From CAZTJA01 sp964613745 (GTDB lineage: Bacteria > Desulfobacterota > Desulfomonilia > Desulfomonilales > Desulfomonilaceae): a DNA stretch of 15,772 nucleotides. The notes under the pieces are model-generated. The model saw only the letters and a program-made list of their open reading frames with translations. It was not told where the DNA came from and ran no database searches. This document shows positions 6,589-14,804 of this stretch, piece by piece. Where the stretch lies: assembly GCA_964613745.1 (NCBI GenBank), contig CAZTJA010000070.1:1-15772 (forward strand), read 5' to 3'. The translations under genes were made by a program, and so were the position numbers. Every line of letters starts with the position of its first letter. Within the stretch, counting starts at the first letter, position 1.

Positions 6589-6789
6589 ATGCCGGGAGTT
6601 TATGTCAAAGAAGATGAACCATTCGAAAATGCGTTAAGAAGATTTAAGAAGCAAGTTCAGAAATCCGGAGTCCTGACCGAGACAAAAAAAAGACGCGCTT
6701 ATGAAAAACCCAGTGTGAAGCGGAAAAGAAAAGCAATGGCAGCTCGTAAGCGTTTACTCAAGAAACTCCGCAGAATGCGTAATAAATAA
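6589..6789 (+). CDS. rpsU: Small ribosomal subunit protein bS21
   Basis: 66 residues, typical of bS21, which binds 16S rRNA near the 3' end on the 30S platform and helps initiation. It opens with PGVYVKEDEPFENALRRFK, the conserved S21 N-terminal helix region, and ends in an Arg/Lys-rich tail (KRLLKKLRRMRNK). A strong AAAGGAG site precedes the ATG. It follows a long structured leader with its own candidate promoter, so it may be expressed apart from the phosphoribosyltransferase gene upstream. Confidence 0.96.
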   Translation: MPGVYVKEDEPFENALRRFKKQVQKSGVLTETKKRRAYEKPSVKRKRKAMAARKRLLKKLRRMRNK

Positions 6790-6862
6790 TTTCTGATCGG
6801 AACATCTCATGGAAATCCTCGGTTCATGCAGGCAAACGATATGCTGATAAAAACCGTGTGAC

Positions 6863-8197
6863 ATGCCGATCAAGGAATCAAAATACAAGATTTTTCTCAA
6901 TTTCTTTGAAAGACTGGAAGAGAGTCGCCATCTAACTAAACTCGTGTATATAGCGGCTCTCTTTTCGGTAATAGCAAGTTTTGTAAGCCCAGGTGACCCC
7001 GGGCAAGAATTTCCAATTCCTCTATTTATTATTTTTCTTTTAATCACGATACCAGCCGCCATTCTGTTCATCATCTCAGCATTCGGGATTGCTGCATATT
7101 TTATTTTCATGCCTTCCATTTCCGACGGCCACATATTCACTCGGGTGCATGGATCTCATTTAATACATCCATTGACGACTTCACTTGTCATGGGAATAGC
7201 GGGTTTCTGTATCTACACGGGCAGCAATGCAGGTTGGTTTTTTTGGTTCATATTTTTTGCTCTCTATTCCATTCAGACGTGGGTCATGCTCCGACAACTA
7301 ATGAAAGAAGGTTCTCCCGAAGATTCTCGGGCAAACTTACACTTGGTCGGGCTGATATTCGGCGGAGATCTATTGACCCTTGCTGCCGGGGCAAAATCGA
7401 TTCCACCATGGAAGCTCAACACTTTGCCTGAGGATACCTGGATCGTCGATGTGCGTACAAAGGCGGAGTTTTCATGGAATCACATGCAGAATGCCGAGAA
7501 CTTCCCATGGGGTTCGGGAATTGAGGCCGCAGCTGGAAGCAGATCCAAGAATAAACCGGTCCTTGTTGCATGTTTTTCGGGTCACCGGTCGCCGAATGTT
7601 GCCGTTATGCTGAGGAAGCTTGGATTTACGACTGTTTACAACCTAAATTGGGGAATCCTGTATCATATCCTCCTCGAACGTGGAACCGACAACTCCGGCC
7701 CGTTTAGCCTCACAAGATCCCATAAAGACCCAAATCGCCGGGGGAAAGATTACAGGGGGATTTCAGTCGGGTACATCGTAAGTGCATTCCTAACATTAAT
7801 CGTTTCACCTATAGATTCCGACAGATTCTTGGTTGATCCCGCCATACAGAAGACTATTGGAGCGATAATTTTCTTCATAGGCGCCCTAACGGGTTACCTA
7901 AGTAAAAAGGCACTTGGGAGAAATTTCCGGGTTTTTGCAGCTCCTCGACGGAGCGGAAGTCTCGTACAAGACGGAGTTTACCGTTACGTGCGTCATCCAA
8001 TGTACACGGCGGTGATACTTACTTTAGCAGGGTACGCCTTAATTTTTGGTACTCGATGGGGATTTCTCCCGTGGCTGATTTGCTCTATTTTGTATGTAAT
8101 TAAGGCTATTAAAGAAGAGCAATTGCTCAATACTCATTATCCCGGCTACACGGAATACAGTAGCCGTACCTGGAGATTCGTACCTTATATCTGGTGA
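6863..8197 (+). CDS. Membrane protein: rhodanese domain fused to an isoprenylcysteine-methyltransferase-like (ICMT/PEMT) domain
   Basis: 444 residues. The N-terminal third has about four hydrophobic segments (near 27-42, 53-83, 104-120, 123-142). Residues 185-275 form a rhodanese domain with VDVRTKAEF and the active-site loop ACFSGHRS, giving Cys237 as the sulfur carrier. Further membrane segments follow (about 302-316 and 331-348). The C-terminal 90 residues match ICMT/phospholipid N-methyltransferase-type membrane enzymes: GVYRYVRHPMY at 371-381 and EEQLLNTHYPGY at 418-429 bind SAM and substrate in that family. Likely a membrane methyl- and/or sulfur-transfer protein; substrate unknown. The ATG has no good ribosome site. 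It lies after rpsU and ends 15 bases from the convergent HAD gene. Confidence 0.82.
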   Translation: MPIKESKYKIFLNFFERLEESRHLTKLVYIAALFSVIASFVSPGDPGQEFPIPLFIIFLLITIPAAILFIISAFGIAAYFIFMPSISDGHIFTRVHGSHLIHPLTTSLVMGIAGFCIYTGSNAGWFFWFIFFALYSIQTWVMLRQLMKEGSPEDSRANLHLVGLIFGGDLLTLAAGAKSIPPWKLNTLPEDTWIVDVRTKAEFSWNHMQNAENFPWGSGIEAAAGSRSKNKPVLVACFSGHRSPNVAVMLRKLGFTTVYNLNWGILYHILLERGTDNSGPFSLTRSHKDPNRRGKDYRGISVGYIVSAFLTLIVSPIDSDRFLVDPAIQKTIGAIIFFIGALTGYLSKKALGRNFRVFAAPRRSGSLVQDGVYRYVRHPMYTAVILTLAGYALIFGTRWGFLPWLICSILYVIKAIKEEQLLNTHYPGYTEYSSRTWRFVPYIW

Positions 8198-8212
8198 AAA
8201 CAAGGTTTAATA

Positions 8213-9211
8213 TCAACCGAGAGCACCTATTTTTTCGGTCCGTACGGTTTTCCTCACCATCGTACTCAGCTTGGTCACTTCTTCCATGATTCCCGGTTGC
8301 AACGCATTCATACTGAGATCTTCAAAACCTGCAGTCCCGTGATTTATAAATAGTGAACATAACCAGCTCATTGGCAAAGCGTTTCGCGCGGTAATGGCAA
8401 ACGAAGCTTCTCGGACCGCCCAATCATTGCCGTTAAATGAAAGAGCAAGTCCGCCTCCGGCTTTAACGAGCCTGAATGCTTCAACGTCCGTGATGCTGTC
8501 TCCAACATACATGATGTTTTCAATTGTGGTTTCTTCTATTTCGATGATTCTCTGTACAGCTTCGGCTTTTTGCTTTCCCCCTACCGGATTGACATCTTCA
8601 ATTATTTTGAAAATGGACATGTTCGGCAATTCTTCCCAAAAAAGTTTGTCCAAAATTTCAATAACCGAGCGATCCTGGTCCGCTATATCCGCAAGAATAC
8701 AGGAGGCCGGTAGTTTAAAATCGGGCAGGTTCATTATCTGTTGATGGAGGTCTTTTAATTCATTTCTTTCAGCCTCAGGTAATTCGTACTCATCGATATT
8801 GACCATGGTTGAGTACGTATTCTGGAATGGAAAACCGATGAGATCACAAACGGCAGTAATGTAGTGGGCGTAACTTGTGCTTACAATATACGTTGGAACT
8901 GATTCTTGAATATCTCTCAACACGCTGTCCGCATAAGGAATCATCAGAATATTTCGGCGCGAAAACTTGGACATGGTCCGATTGGTGACTCCGAAAGCTT
9001 TAAAAAAAGGTAATATCAGCTTTAAAGTGTCCCCGGCCTTGTACTGAGGTTTTTTAGCAATCTCTGCAAGGTAGTCATCATACAAACTGATTTTTCGGAA
9101 AAAAATATCTCCTTGTGGAATGAAGGATTCACAGAGTTCGGCAGCGTTGTCATTTTTGGTAATGGGACCTTCACAATCCGTGACGAAGACCTTTGGTGCG
9201 ATACGATCCAT
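8213..9211 (-). CDS. HAD-superfamily hydrolase, EhaR-like
   Basis: 332 residues. HAD motif I is D12-C-E14-G, with Glu in place of the usual second Asp. Motif II is the STS near 111-113, motif III a Lys in GGKQKAE (211-217), and motif IV is GDSITD (237-242). These support metal-dependent phosphatase chemistry through an aspartyl-phosphate. The DCEGPITKNDNA opening resembles proteins annotated as energy-converting hydrogenase A subunit R (EhaR) in methanogens; that name is by similarity and no hydrogenase genes are seen here. AGAGG precedes the ATG. It starts 12 bases after the stop of the PfkB kinase gene, so the two are probably co-transcribed. Confidence 0.8.
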   Translation of the reverse strand: MDRIAPKVFVTDCEGPITKNDNAAELCESFIPQGDIFFRKISLYDDYLAEIAKKPQYKAGDTLKLILPFFKAFGVTNRTMSKFSRRNILMIPYADSVLRDIQESVPTYIVSTSYAHYITAVCDLIGFPFQNTYSTMVNIDEYELPEAERNELKDLHQQIMNLPDFKLPASCILADIADQDRSVIEILDKLFWEELPNMSIFKIIEDVNPVGGKQKAEAVQRIIEIEETTIENIMYVGDSITDVEAFRLVKAGGGLALSFNGNDWAVREASFAITARNALPMSWLCSLFINHGTAGFEDLSMNALQPGIMEEVTKLSTMVRKTVRTEKIGALG

Positions 9212-9223
9212 TTTGAACCTCTG

Positions 9224-10222
9224 CTATCGAGTGTGATTTAAAAACTGTTCCATCATCTTCTTCCGAAAAGACCTCTCCGGATAACTCTTTCTGCCGTAAT
9301 TTTCTATACTGAGGGAAGCCGCTTCAACTGCAAATCGCAAACACGACTGTAATGTTAGATTTTCAAGTAAGCCGGCGATGAATCCTGCAGCAACAACATC
9401 ACCGGCTCCCGTGCGATCGATTATCTTCCTGGGGAGAGCTGCAGGTTGTACAAATTTTTGCGTTCCCGCTCTGCATTCCAAGCCGCGTTCACCCTTTTTA
9501 ATCACCACCAACGCGACGCCGATCTCCTGAAGCTTCGATATTTTGTTCTCGATGTCAACCAGGGGCACCAGTAGATCCAATTCTTCTTCAGTTATGAAAA
9601 GAACCGTCGTCCGTTGAAGTATCGCCATTAGGGCGTCGATCCCTCGACTGCAGTATACTACTCCGGGATCAAAACTTATGTTTACCCCTACCAAATCGCT
9701 TTCAAGTAATTCGATTTGTTTCGACAAGACTTGATGAGAAACAAAGGATGTTAAGTGGATCCATCTTGACTGAGCAAAGTAGCCGTAATCAAGCTCCATT
9801 TCTGCCGCATAATCATTTGCGTTCGGAGCTATGACAAGAACTCTATCTTTGCTCATATCGTCCCGATCGGTAATCGACAAACACCTACCTGACGGTATTT
9901 CGGAAAATCTGATTCTAACGTCATCGGGATTGCCTAGGTCTTTTAAGTCAATGAGGTGCGCATCGTGCCGCCCGGAACATCCTGCGAAACCAGTTCTGTA
10001 TCCCATTCTGTACAGGGCTGCCACCGTGTTTGCAGCAGATCCCCCAGGAGAGACTCCATTATTGATTCCAACAGCCTGGAGCAACGAGTAGGCCCGCGAA
10101 AACCAGACACTATCTTTTACATATTCCGAACCGGGACGGAGATCCTGCTCGACGCAAAAGCTGTGGGGAACATCCCAAAATTCATCAATGTTGAGGGAAC
10201 CAAATCCGATTACATCAAGCAC
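9224..10222 (-). CDS. PfkB-family carbohydrate kinase
   Basis: 332 residues from a GTG at 10222-10220, preferred because GGAAG lies 5 bases upstream; a TTG at 10243 gives 7 more residues without a clear ribosome site. The family phosphorylates sugars or nucleosides with ATP. The substrate-end motif SPGGSAANT is near 58-66. The ATP and catalytic motif DRTGAGD is near 269-275, with Asp275 the likely base. The substrate is not clear; a ribokinase/adenosine-kinase-type sugar or nucleoside is most likely. It is the first gene of a two-gene unit with the HAD hydrolase. A kinase and phosphatase pair could act on the same sugar phosphate pool, but this is inference. Confidence 0.88.
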   Translation of the reverse strand: MLDVIGFGSLNIDEFWDVPHSFCVEQDLRPGSEYVKDSVWFSRAYSLLQAVGINNGVSPGGSAANTVAALYRMGYRTGFAGCSGRHDAHLIDLKDLGNPDDVRIRFSEIPSGRCLSITDRDDMSKDRVLVIAPNANDYAAEMELDYGYFAQSRWIHLTSFVSHQVLSKQIELLESDLVGVNISFDPGVVYCSRGIDALMAILQRTTVLFITEEELDLLVPLVDIENKISKLQEIGVALVVIKKGERGLECRAGTQKFVQPAALPRKIIDRTGAGDVVAAGFIAGLLENLTLQSCLRFAVEAASLSIENYGRKSYPERSFRKKMMEQFLNHTR

Positions 10223-10368
10223 TTTTACTTCCGGAAATCGCAATTAATTCACAACCGCTTTTTACTCAGGATGTTCAATGAGTATACAACAGGGCTCTAA
10301 TCCGATAAAAGGAAATTGCTGCAGTTGATTGCATCAACGCAAGGTGTCATTTTTCGGTACACGCAATT

Positions 10369-11976
10369 ATGAGCAAAAAAGCGTCATCAGTGGACATTGC
10401 TGCAGTTTACGCTCCGATAGGAAATCTGCTGCCGAATTCTTCCCATTCCCGGCTGATTTTACCCATCAGCATTACAGTCATTTCTCTTTATGCGTTACTT
10501 GTAAATTCCTCATGGCATGCAGTTCCCGACAGCGCTTTGTATATTTCTCTGGCTGAATCAATCCATAATACAGGCACTTACACCTTCAACGGCGAACCGC
10601 ACACTTTGGTTCCCCCCGGGTTGCCTTTATATCTGGCAGGTTTCATTTCGTTGCTTGGACCGGGATTTTTGACATACAGAATAGCCATGGCCGTTGCGGG
10701 TCTAGTCACGGTTTTTTCGGCATATCTTCTGTTTAAGAGATTGCTCGGACAAAACGGAGCTTTGATATTTGGAACGCTTTTCGCCATCAATTACACACTG
10801 GTATCCAACTCCACCATGATCTTGGCTGACGTTCTGTTTGCCGCCGCCAGTCTAGCTTCCATTGTAGCCCTTATTTCGGCCTCTCAAAAAATATTACGGA
10901 CAGGTACCGGCATCATGCTCATTATGCTGTCCGGCATCTTGTTCGGATTTGCGGGAGTAATCAGGATCAACGGTATCGGCCTTCCGATTGCCGGCTTCAT
11001 TTTCTTAGTATCCGGTTTTCACTTTCAGCATAGACTCGCAAAATTCCTGATCCCAGGTCTTTACTTGTTGTTGGGCTACGCTCCGTATCTTGCTTGGCTT
11101 TACGTTAAAGCGACTTTTCCGAAATCGGGTTCGGAAGGAACCTACTTTAACGCGGTATTCAACAGGTCTATCGGGGACCAGTTACGTACTATTTGGGATG
11201 CTTTTATCGGCTATTTTCCTGAAATAACCACTGCGATTACCGGGTTGAATATAAAGACGGGCATTATCGAATTTATTTTGCCTGCAATCCTCCTGCTTGG
11301 AGCGGTTGCCGCATTCCGGAGAGGTGATCGCTTTCTCGTTCCCTTAGTGGCTATACAGTTTTTTGGATTACTTTTGTCCTCTCCCGGTGATCGTTATCTC
11401 ATTTTTATGATTCCAATTATGCTCTTGTTTTTATTTCTCGCCGTGGCCGAATCGGTAGTGCCCTTTCTGAAAAAAAGGACCGATAACAAGATAGGATCCA
11501 AGATTGTCGTTGGATCCATCGCATTTTTGGCATTATCGAACGGTTTGCACGATATCGTACCAATTGTTTCGGCTCGTACTCCCATCGAGATTAATGGCGC
11601 GGAATCGGTGAAAAGCGTTCCGTTTTTCAGAGCTTCAGAATATCTGAAAAAGCAGAGCAGCGGTTGCGTGGTTCTAACGACGAGTTCTCGCGTCATCCAT
11701 TATTTGTCCGGCTGTGAGACGGTGTCTCTGGTGAGATCGGGAGTCCCTGATCATGAAATATGGGTGAGTGATTTTCAAGGATTGAACGAACTTATTAAAC
11801 GAGATAAAAACGTGTACGTCTTCTACGACGACAAGCATTCTTCGCAATTTTCAAGTCTGCTTACCGGCTTTTCAAACCGAGGGTTTGTAATTTCTGAGAT
11901 CCCCGAAGCAGGAACGCCCCCCCGTTTCAAACTGTATCGAATAAACAGGCATAGAGAAGCTGCAATGACGCACTAA
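10369..11976 (+). CDS. GT-C membrane glycosyltransferase (GT39/ArnT-PMT-like)
   Basis: 535 residues with about ten or more hydrophobic segments. After the first membrane segment, VPDSALYISLAESI contains Asp54 in the first outer loop, where GT39-type enzymes carry a catalytic acidic residue. It is followed by TGTYTFNGEP and PPGLPLYL, typical of this group. Such enzymes transfer a sugar from a polyprenyl-phosphate donor to lipid or protein on the outer face of the inner membrane. The C-terminal 150 residues are a soluble domain after a final membrane helix. The ribosome site at ATG 10369 is weak. It is divergent from the PfkB gene. Donor and acceptor are unknown. Confidence 0.83.
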   Translation: MSKKASSVDIAAVYAPIGNLLPNSSHSRLILPISITVISLYALLVNSSWHAVPDSALYISLAESIHNTGTYTFNGEPHTLVPPGLPLYLAGFISLLGPGFLTYRIAMAVAGLVTVFSAYLLFKRLLGQNGALIFGTLFAINYTLVSNSTMILADVLFAAASLASIVALISASQKILRTGTGIMLIMLSGILFGFAGVIRINGIGLPIAGFIFLVSGFHFQHRLAKFLIPGLYLLLGYAPYLAWLYVKATFPKSGSEGTYFNAVFNRSIGDQLRTIWDAFIGYFPEITTAITGLNIKTGIIEFILPAILLLGAVAAFRRGDRFLVPLVAIQFFGLLLSSPGDRYLIFMIPIMLLFLFLAVAESVVPFLKKRTDNKIGSKIVVGSIAFLALSNGLHDIVPIVSARTPIEINGAESVKSVPFFRASEYLKKQSSGCVVLTTSSRVIHYLSGCETVSLVRSGVPDHEIWVSDFQGLNELIKRDKNVYVFYDDKHSSQFSSLLTGFSNRGFVISEIPEAGTPPRFKLYRINRHREAAMTH

Positions 11977-12073
11977 TCTTGATCAGAGTGAAAACCTAAT
12001 AAACTGCATCAGAAGATCTTACAAATTAAGTATCGAAACCAACTGATCTAGCTAAAATAGTTCAAAAAAATAC

Positions 12074-12102
12074 TTGACAATGAATTGGACTTGGAGTTTA
12101 AA
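12074..12102 (+). promoter_or_regulatory. Candidate promoter for the small RNA downstream
   Basis: A perfect TTGACA at 12074-12079 is followed after 17 bases by TTTAAA at 12097-12102. No ORF follows in the next 250 bases, only hairpins. Confidence 0.45.
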
Positions 12103-12108
12103 GATTTA

Positions 12109-12219
12109 GCGCACGGATTCGGGTCACGTTCCATGATGGAGTCCGGATGCGATAACTGGGAAGAAAAGTTACTGACCGTATAAGCACGAAAAACGGCATC
12201 TAAATGGCCGTTTTACGTG
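12109..12219 (+). ncRNA. Candidate small RNA of about 110 nt, class unknown
   Basis: It lies in the 392-base gap between convergent genes and starts 7 bases after the -10 box. Three hairpins follow. CGGATTC (12114-12120) pairs with GAGTCCG (12139-12145). TAACT (12153-12157) pairs with AGTTA (12167-12171). A long 3' hairpin at 12185-12219 has arms CACG-A-AAAACGGC and GCCGTTTT-A-CGTG, with an A-tract on its 5' side and TTTT within its 3' arm, as in a bidirectional intrinsic terminator. It has no convincing coding frame. I do not recognise a known family. Confidence 0.45.
12185..12219. terminator. Candidate terminator hairpin at the end of the small RNA
   Basis: Arms of about 12 bp with one A-A mismatch surround an A/T-rich loop. 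A and T tracts in the arms would allow termination on either strand. Confidence 0.45.
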
Positions 12220-12246
12220 TGTTCCACTGGGATGGAAAAGTATGTT

Positions 12247-12299
12247 GAGAAGTGCGACTTCTCATATCACAGGGATTTTTTCTGTCAATGAAAAAATCC
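12247..12299. terminator. Two tandem hairpins between convergent genes
   Basis: GAGAAGT-GCG-ACTTCTC (12247-12263) is a perfect 7-bp stem. GGATTTTTT-CTGTCAATG-AAAAAATCC (12273-12299) is a perfect 9-bp stem, A/T-rich on both arms. They lie 70-120 bases past the HNH gene stop and could end transcription from either side. Confidence 0.4.
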
Positions 12300-12368
12300 G
12301 CGCTTTTCTCATTTAGCGAACATCATTTCAAATACTGCCTTTTGATCGCTGTTCATTCAGGATACAGC

Positions 12369-12872
12369 TCAGTCAAGCAACTCCGAAAGTCCCATTCCAA
12401 ATCTTCGCTTAAGGTAAAGATTGATAAATTCCATAATCGTGGGCTTGAATGGTTTTCTCACGAGCTGCATACCTGCTTGACGAGGGGTTCTTCCCCCTTT
12501 CCTCACATTACATGCCCTGCAGCATGCAACTATGTTGGTCCAATCATTTGCGCCGTCCTGAACTTTCGGTACGATGTGATCTATGGTCAGCTCATTGGAA
12601 TTAAATTCATTACCGCAATATTGGCAGGTGTACGCATCACGAATGAGAATATTTTTTCTGGAGTAAGGCACTTCTCGGCGGTAAATTTTGCGGATAAATT
12701 TGATTAATCGAATAATGGCAGGAACGCGAAACGTCTGAGAAACGGTTCTGATTGTGCGGCTGCTTTCTTTGACGATTTCTACTTTGCCGTTAAACAACAG
12801 AGTCATTGCTCTTTGCCAGGAAACTAATCCCATGAATTCGTAACCGGCATTTAGGACGATAACCGCCTCCAT
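12369..12872 (-). CDS. HNH endonuclease family protein
   Basis: 167 residues from ATG 12872, which has GGAG 8 bases upstream and gives the usual MEAVIVLNAGYEFMG opening; a longer frame from 12896 lacks a ribosome site. Zinc-binding pairs are C83xxC86 and C118xxC121. The nuclease core is D98-H99-I-V-P, and N122 sits in CNVRKGG, so the HNH fold looks intact. Proteins of this type are widespread in bacterial chromosomes as free-standing genes. A metal-dependent DNA nicking or cleaving activity is expected, but the biological role is not established. It is 70 bases downstream of the CooT-like gene. A hairpin lies in that gap. Confidence 0.9.
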   Translation of the reverse strand: MEAVIVLNAGYEFMGLVSWQRAMTLLFNGKVEIVKESSRTIRTVSQTFRVPAIIRLIKFIRKIYRREVPYSRKNILIRDAYTCQYCGNEFNSNELTIDHIVPKVQDGANDWTNIVACCRACNVRKGGRTPRQAGMQLVRKPFKPTIMEFINLYLKRRFGMGLSELLD

Positions 12873-12894
12873 GAAAATCGCTCCAAGCTCACGC

Positions 12895-12913
12895 ATGCGG
12901 TCTCATACCGCAT
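12895..12913 (-). repeat. Hairpin between the CooT-like and HNH genes
   Basis: ATGCGGT and ACCGCAT form a perfect 7-bp stem with a 5-base loop, ending about 20 bases before the HNH ATG. No T run follows, so it may be a processing or translational-control site, not a terminator. Confidence 0.3.
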
Positions 12914-12942
12914 CGGTTCGGTTTAATTCCGGGTTTCCGGGT

Positions 12943-13131
12943 TCATAAAGCTTGCAAAACTATTTTATGGGCTGTTAGATTCATCTCCAGAAGTCGGGCA
13001 TTCAATTCCGATTGTTCCCCGAAGATGCTTCTGATCAATATCTTCTCTCCATCAGGTTTGAGGAAGTCGACGCTCTCCATGATCAGTTCTTCACGTCCGT
13101 CTCGAACTATATACACCTTGGACTCGCACAT
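12943..13131 (-). CDS. cooT: CooT-family nickel-binding protein
   Basis: 62 residues, full length for the family. CooT proteins bind Ni(II) as dimers, and in some bacteria help insert nickel into carbon monoxide dehydrogenase. The hallmark is the N-terminal M-C-E-x-x-V-Y, with Cys2 as the nickel ligand; here MCESKVYIVRDG. It continues with EELIMESVDFL and IRSIFGEQ and ends LTAHKIVLQ, all typical. AAGGA lies 7 bases before the ATG. No CODH gene is within the window, so the nickel enzyme it would serve is not visible. Confidence 0.85.
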   Translation of the reverse strand: MCESKVYIVRDGREELIMESVDFLKPDGEKILIRSIFGEQSELNARLLEMNLTAHKIVLQAL

Positions 13132-13254
13132 TTGAATTCCTTTGATGATGTTTTACAATTTTCTAACCGTCACAAAAAAACACACTGGAGCATTATACTA
13201 TCCTGAAAGCTGATAAGGAAGTCGTAATGGCCATGCATGTAAGTAGCCATAATT

Positions 13255-13282
13255 TTGATTATTATCTACGTTCCGTTATAAT
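13255..13282 (+). promoter_or_regulatory. Candidate promoter of the protein kinase gene
   Basis: A perfect TATAAT at 13277-13282 with TTGATT at 13255-13260 and a 16-base spacer. It lies 35 bases before the TTG start of the kinase. Confidence 0.5.
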
Positions 13283-13316
13283 ATGAGTTGTAAACGAAAT
13301 TCACCAAAGAAAATCA

Positions 13317-14666
13317 TTGAGAAATCCAATTCCAGAAAAAAGTTCAGACCGTCCGGAGACAACGGATCCGCGATTCATAGGTCGTTATGAAATTTTAGGA
13401 ACCTTGGGCCGGGGAAACATGGGCGAGGTTTTCAAAGCCTTAGACCCGATGATTGCACGTCAAGTGGCCCTCAAGACGAGAAGATTCGACCTGATCTATG
13501 AAAAGAAAGATGTAAAAGCGATAGTTAATCGGTTCTTCGAAGAAGCTCGTATTGCCGGAAATCTCATTCATCCCCATATCGTAACAATTTTTGACGTGGG
13601 TCAGGACGGCGATTGTTGCTTCATTGCCATGGAGTTATTGGAAGGGGAGAATCTGACGTTCCACAACAAAGAAGATTGCCTGTTGCCTCTTCAGAAAACA
13701 GCGGAAATCGTGAGACGAATTTGTCTGGCGCTCGATTTTGCTCATGCCCATAACGTGATCCACAGGGACATAAAACCGGCCAATCTGATGTTCACAAAAG
13801 ACAGACGAATTAAGATAACGGATTTCGGAATAGCCGTGCTTTCTCAAGCAAAGGACACCAGCGACTTTCAGGTGATGGGAACCCCAAGCTATATGTCCCC
13901 GGAACAAACGAAAGGAACCGTCAAGTTGACGGGACAAACCGATTTCTTTTCGCTCGGGGTAGTATTCTTTGAACTTCTGGTCGGTAGAAGGCCTTTTCAA
14001 GGGCGAACGCTCTTTGAACTGATGGAGAATATTCGGTACACTCCTGCACCATCGATTCTCACATTCAATCCCGAATTGCCTCCGGGTCTGGATCACGTCA
14101 TTCAGCGTGCGTTGGAAAAGGAACCCGAGCTGAGATATAGGAGCGGTCGGGAATTTGCCGAAGATATTGATAAAGCCCTAAAAGGATTAACATTTCAAGC
14201 GAGAGACATTAGAGTCGAGAAGAAGGTACAGCTCCTTAAAACGACTGAATTTTTTAGATCATTCACCAACCAGCAGATTGCGGAAGTTACTTCATCCGGA
14301 ACATTTATTCGCTATGAAAAAGGACAGGTGATATTGCGAGAAGGTGACGTTGATTCCACATTTTTCATTTTGCTGACCGGTTCCGTGAGAGTGATTAAAA
14401 ATAACGAAAAAATAGCGGATTTGGAACGCGGAGCGTGCATCGGCGAAATGGGTGCTCTGACGAATACACCGAGAACGGCCCATGTTATTGCCCGGAAGCC
14501 CTGCATCGTCCTCAAGCTGGATTTAAAAGTTCTTGATCGAGAGAACCAGTCACTCAAACTCAAATTCTATGAGGTCTTTGTGGAGACTCTCATAAGAAGA
14601 CTGGAGACTACCACCACGAGGTTAAGTGACGTGCTCGGCCGCATTTCGGATGAAAAGAAAACGTGA
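13317..14666 (+). CDS. Ser/Thr protein kinase with C-terminal cyclic-nucleotide-binding domain
   Basis: 449 residues. The start is TTG at 13317; a TGA at 13284 closes the frame upstream and no ATG fits. Residues 24-285 are a Hanks-type kinase: glycine loop GTLGRGNMGEV (28-38), Lys53 in VALK, H149-R150-D151 with N156, D169-F-G, and SPE at 194-196. All catalytic residues are present, so it should phosphorylate Ser/Thr. Residues 308-425 are a CAP-type cyclic-nucleotide-binding domain with ILREGD, GSVRVI, and GEMGALTNTPRTAHV, which keeps the Glu and Arg of the phosphate-binding cassette. There is no membrane segment, so it is cytoplasmic. Control of kinase activity by cAMP or cGMP is likely but inferred. 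Confidence 0.9.
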   Translation: MRNPIPEKSSDRPETTDPRFIGRYEILGTLGRGNMGEVFKALDPMIARQVALKTRRFDLIYEKKDVKAIVNRFFEEARIAGNLIHPHIVTIFDVGQDGDCCFIAMELLEGENLTFHNKEDCLLPLQKTAEIVRRICLALDFAHAHNVIHRDIKPANLMFTKDRRIKITDFGIAVLSQAKDTSDFQVMGTPSYMSPEQTKGTVKLTGQTDFFSLGVVFFELLVGRRPFQGRTLFELMENIRYTPAPSILTFNPELPPGLDHVIQRALEKEPELRYRSGREFAEDIDKALKGLTFQARDIRVEKKVQLLKTTEFFRSFTNQQIAEVTSSGTFIRYEKGQVILREGDVDSTFFILLTGSVRVIKNNEKIADLERGACIGEMGALTNTPRTAHVIARKPCIVLKLDLKVLDRENQSLKLKFYEVFVETLIRRLETTTTRLSDVLGRISDEKKT

Positions 14667-14804
14667 ATTTCTCTGCGAATTGGTCTCTGCATCATCTCAA
14701 AATCCTACGGATTTCACTCGCCGCTACATTGAGTTGAAAAAACACTTCTCATCAATTAAACTCTCACACCTAATTATTGAATGACTGTTCAGAAAGGTAG
14801 CCGT

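Noticed and set aside
6754..7140. 128-residue minus-strand ORF
   Set aside because: Shadow of the membrane domain of the rhodanese/ICMT gene and of the rpsU end; it is a mirror of hydrophobic codons.
12252..12707. 151-residue plus-strand ORF
   Set aside because: It lies opposite the clear HNH endonuclease, and its sequence resembles no fold or motif.
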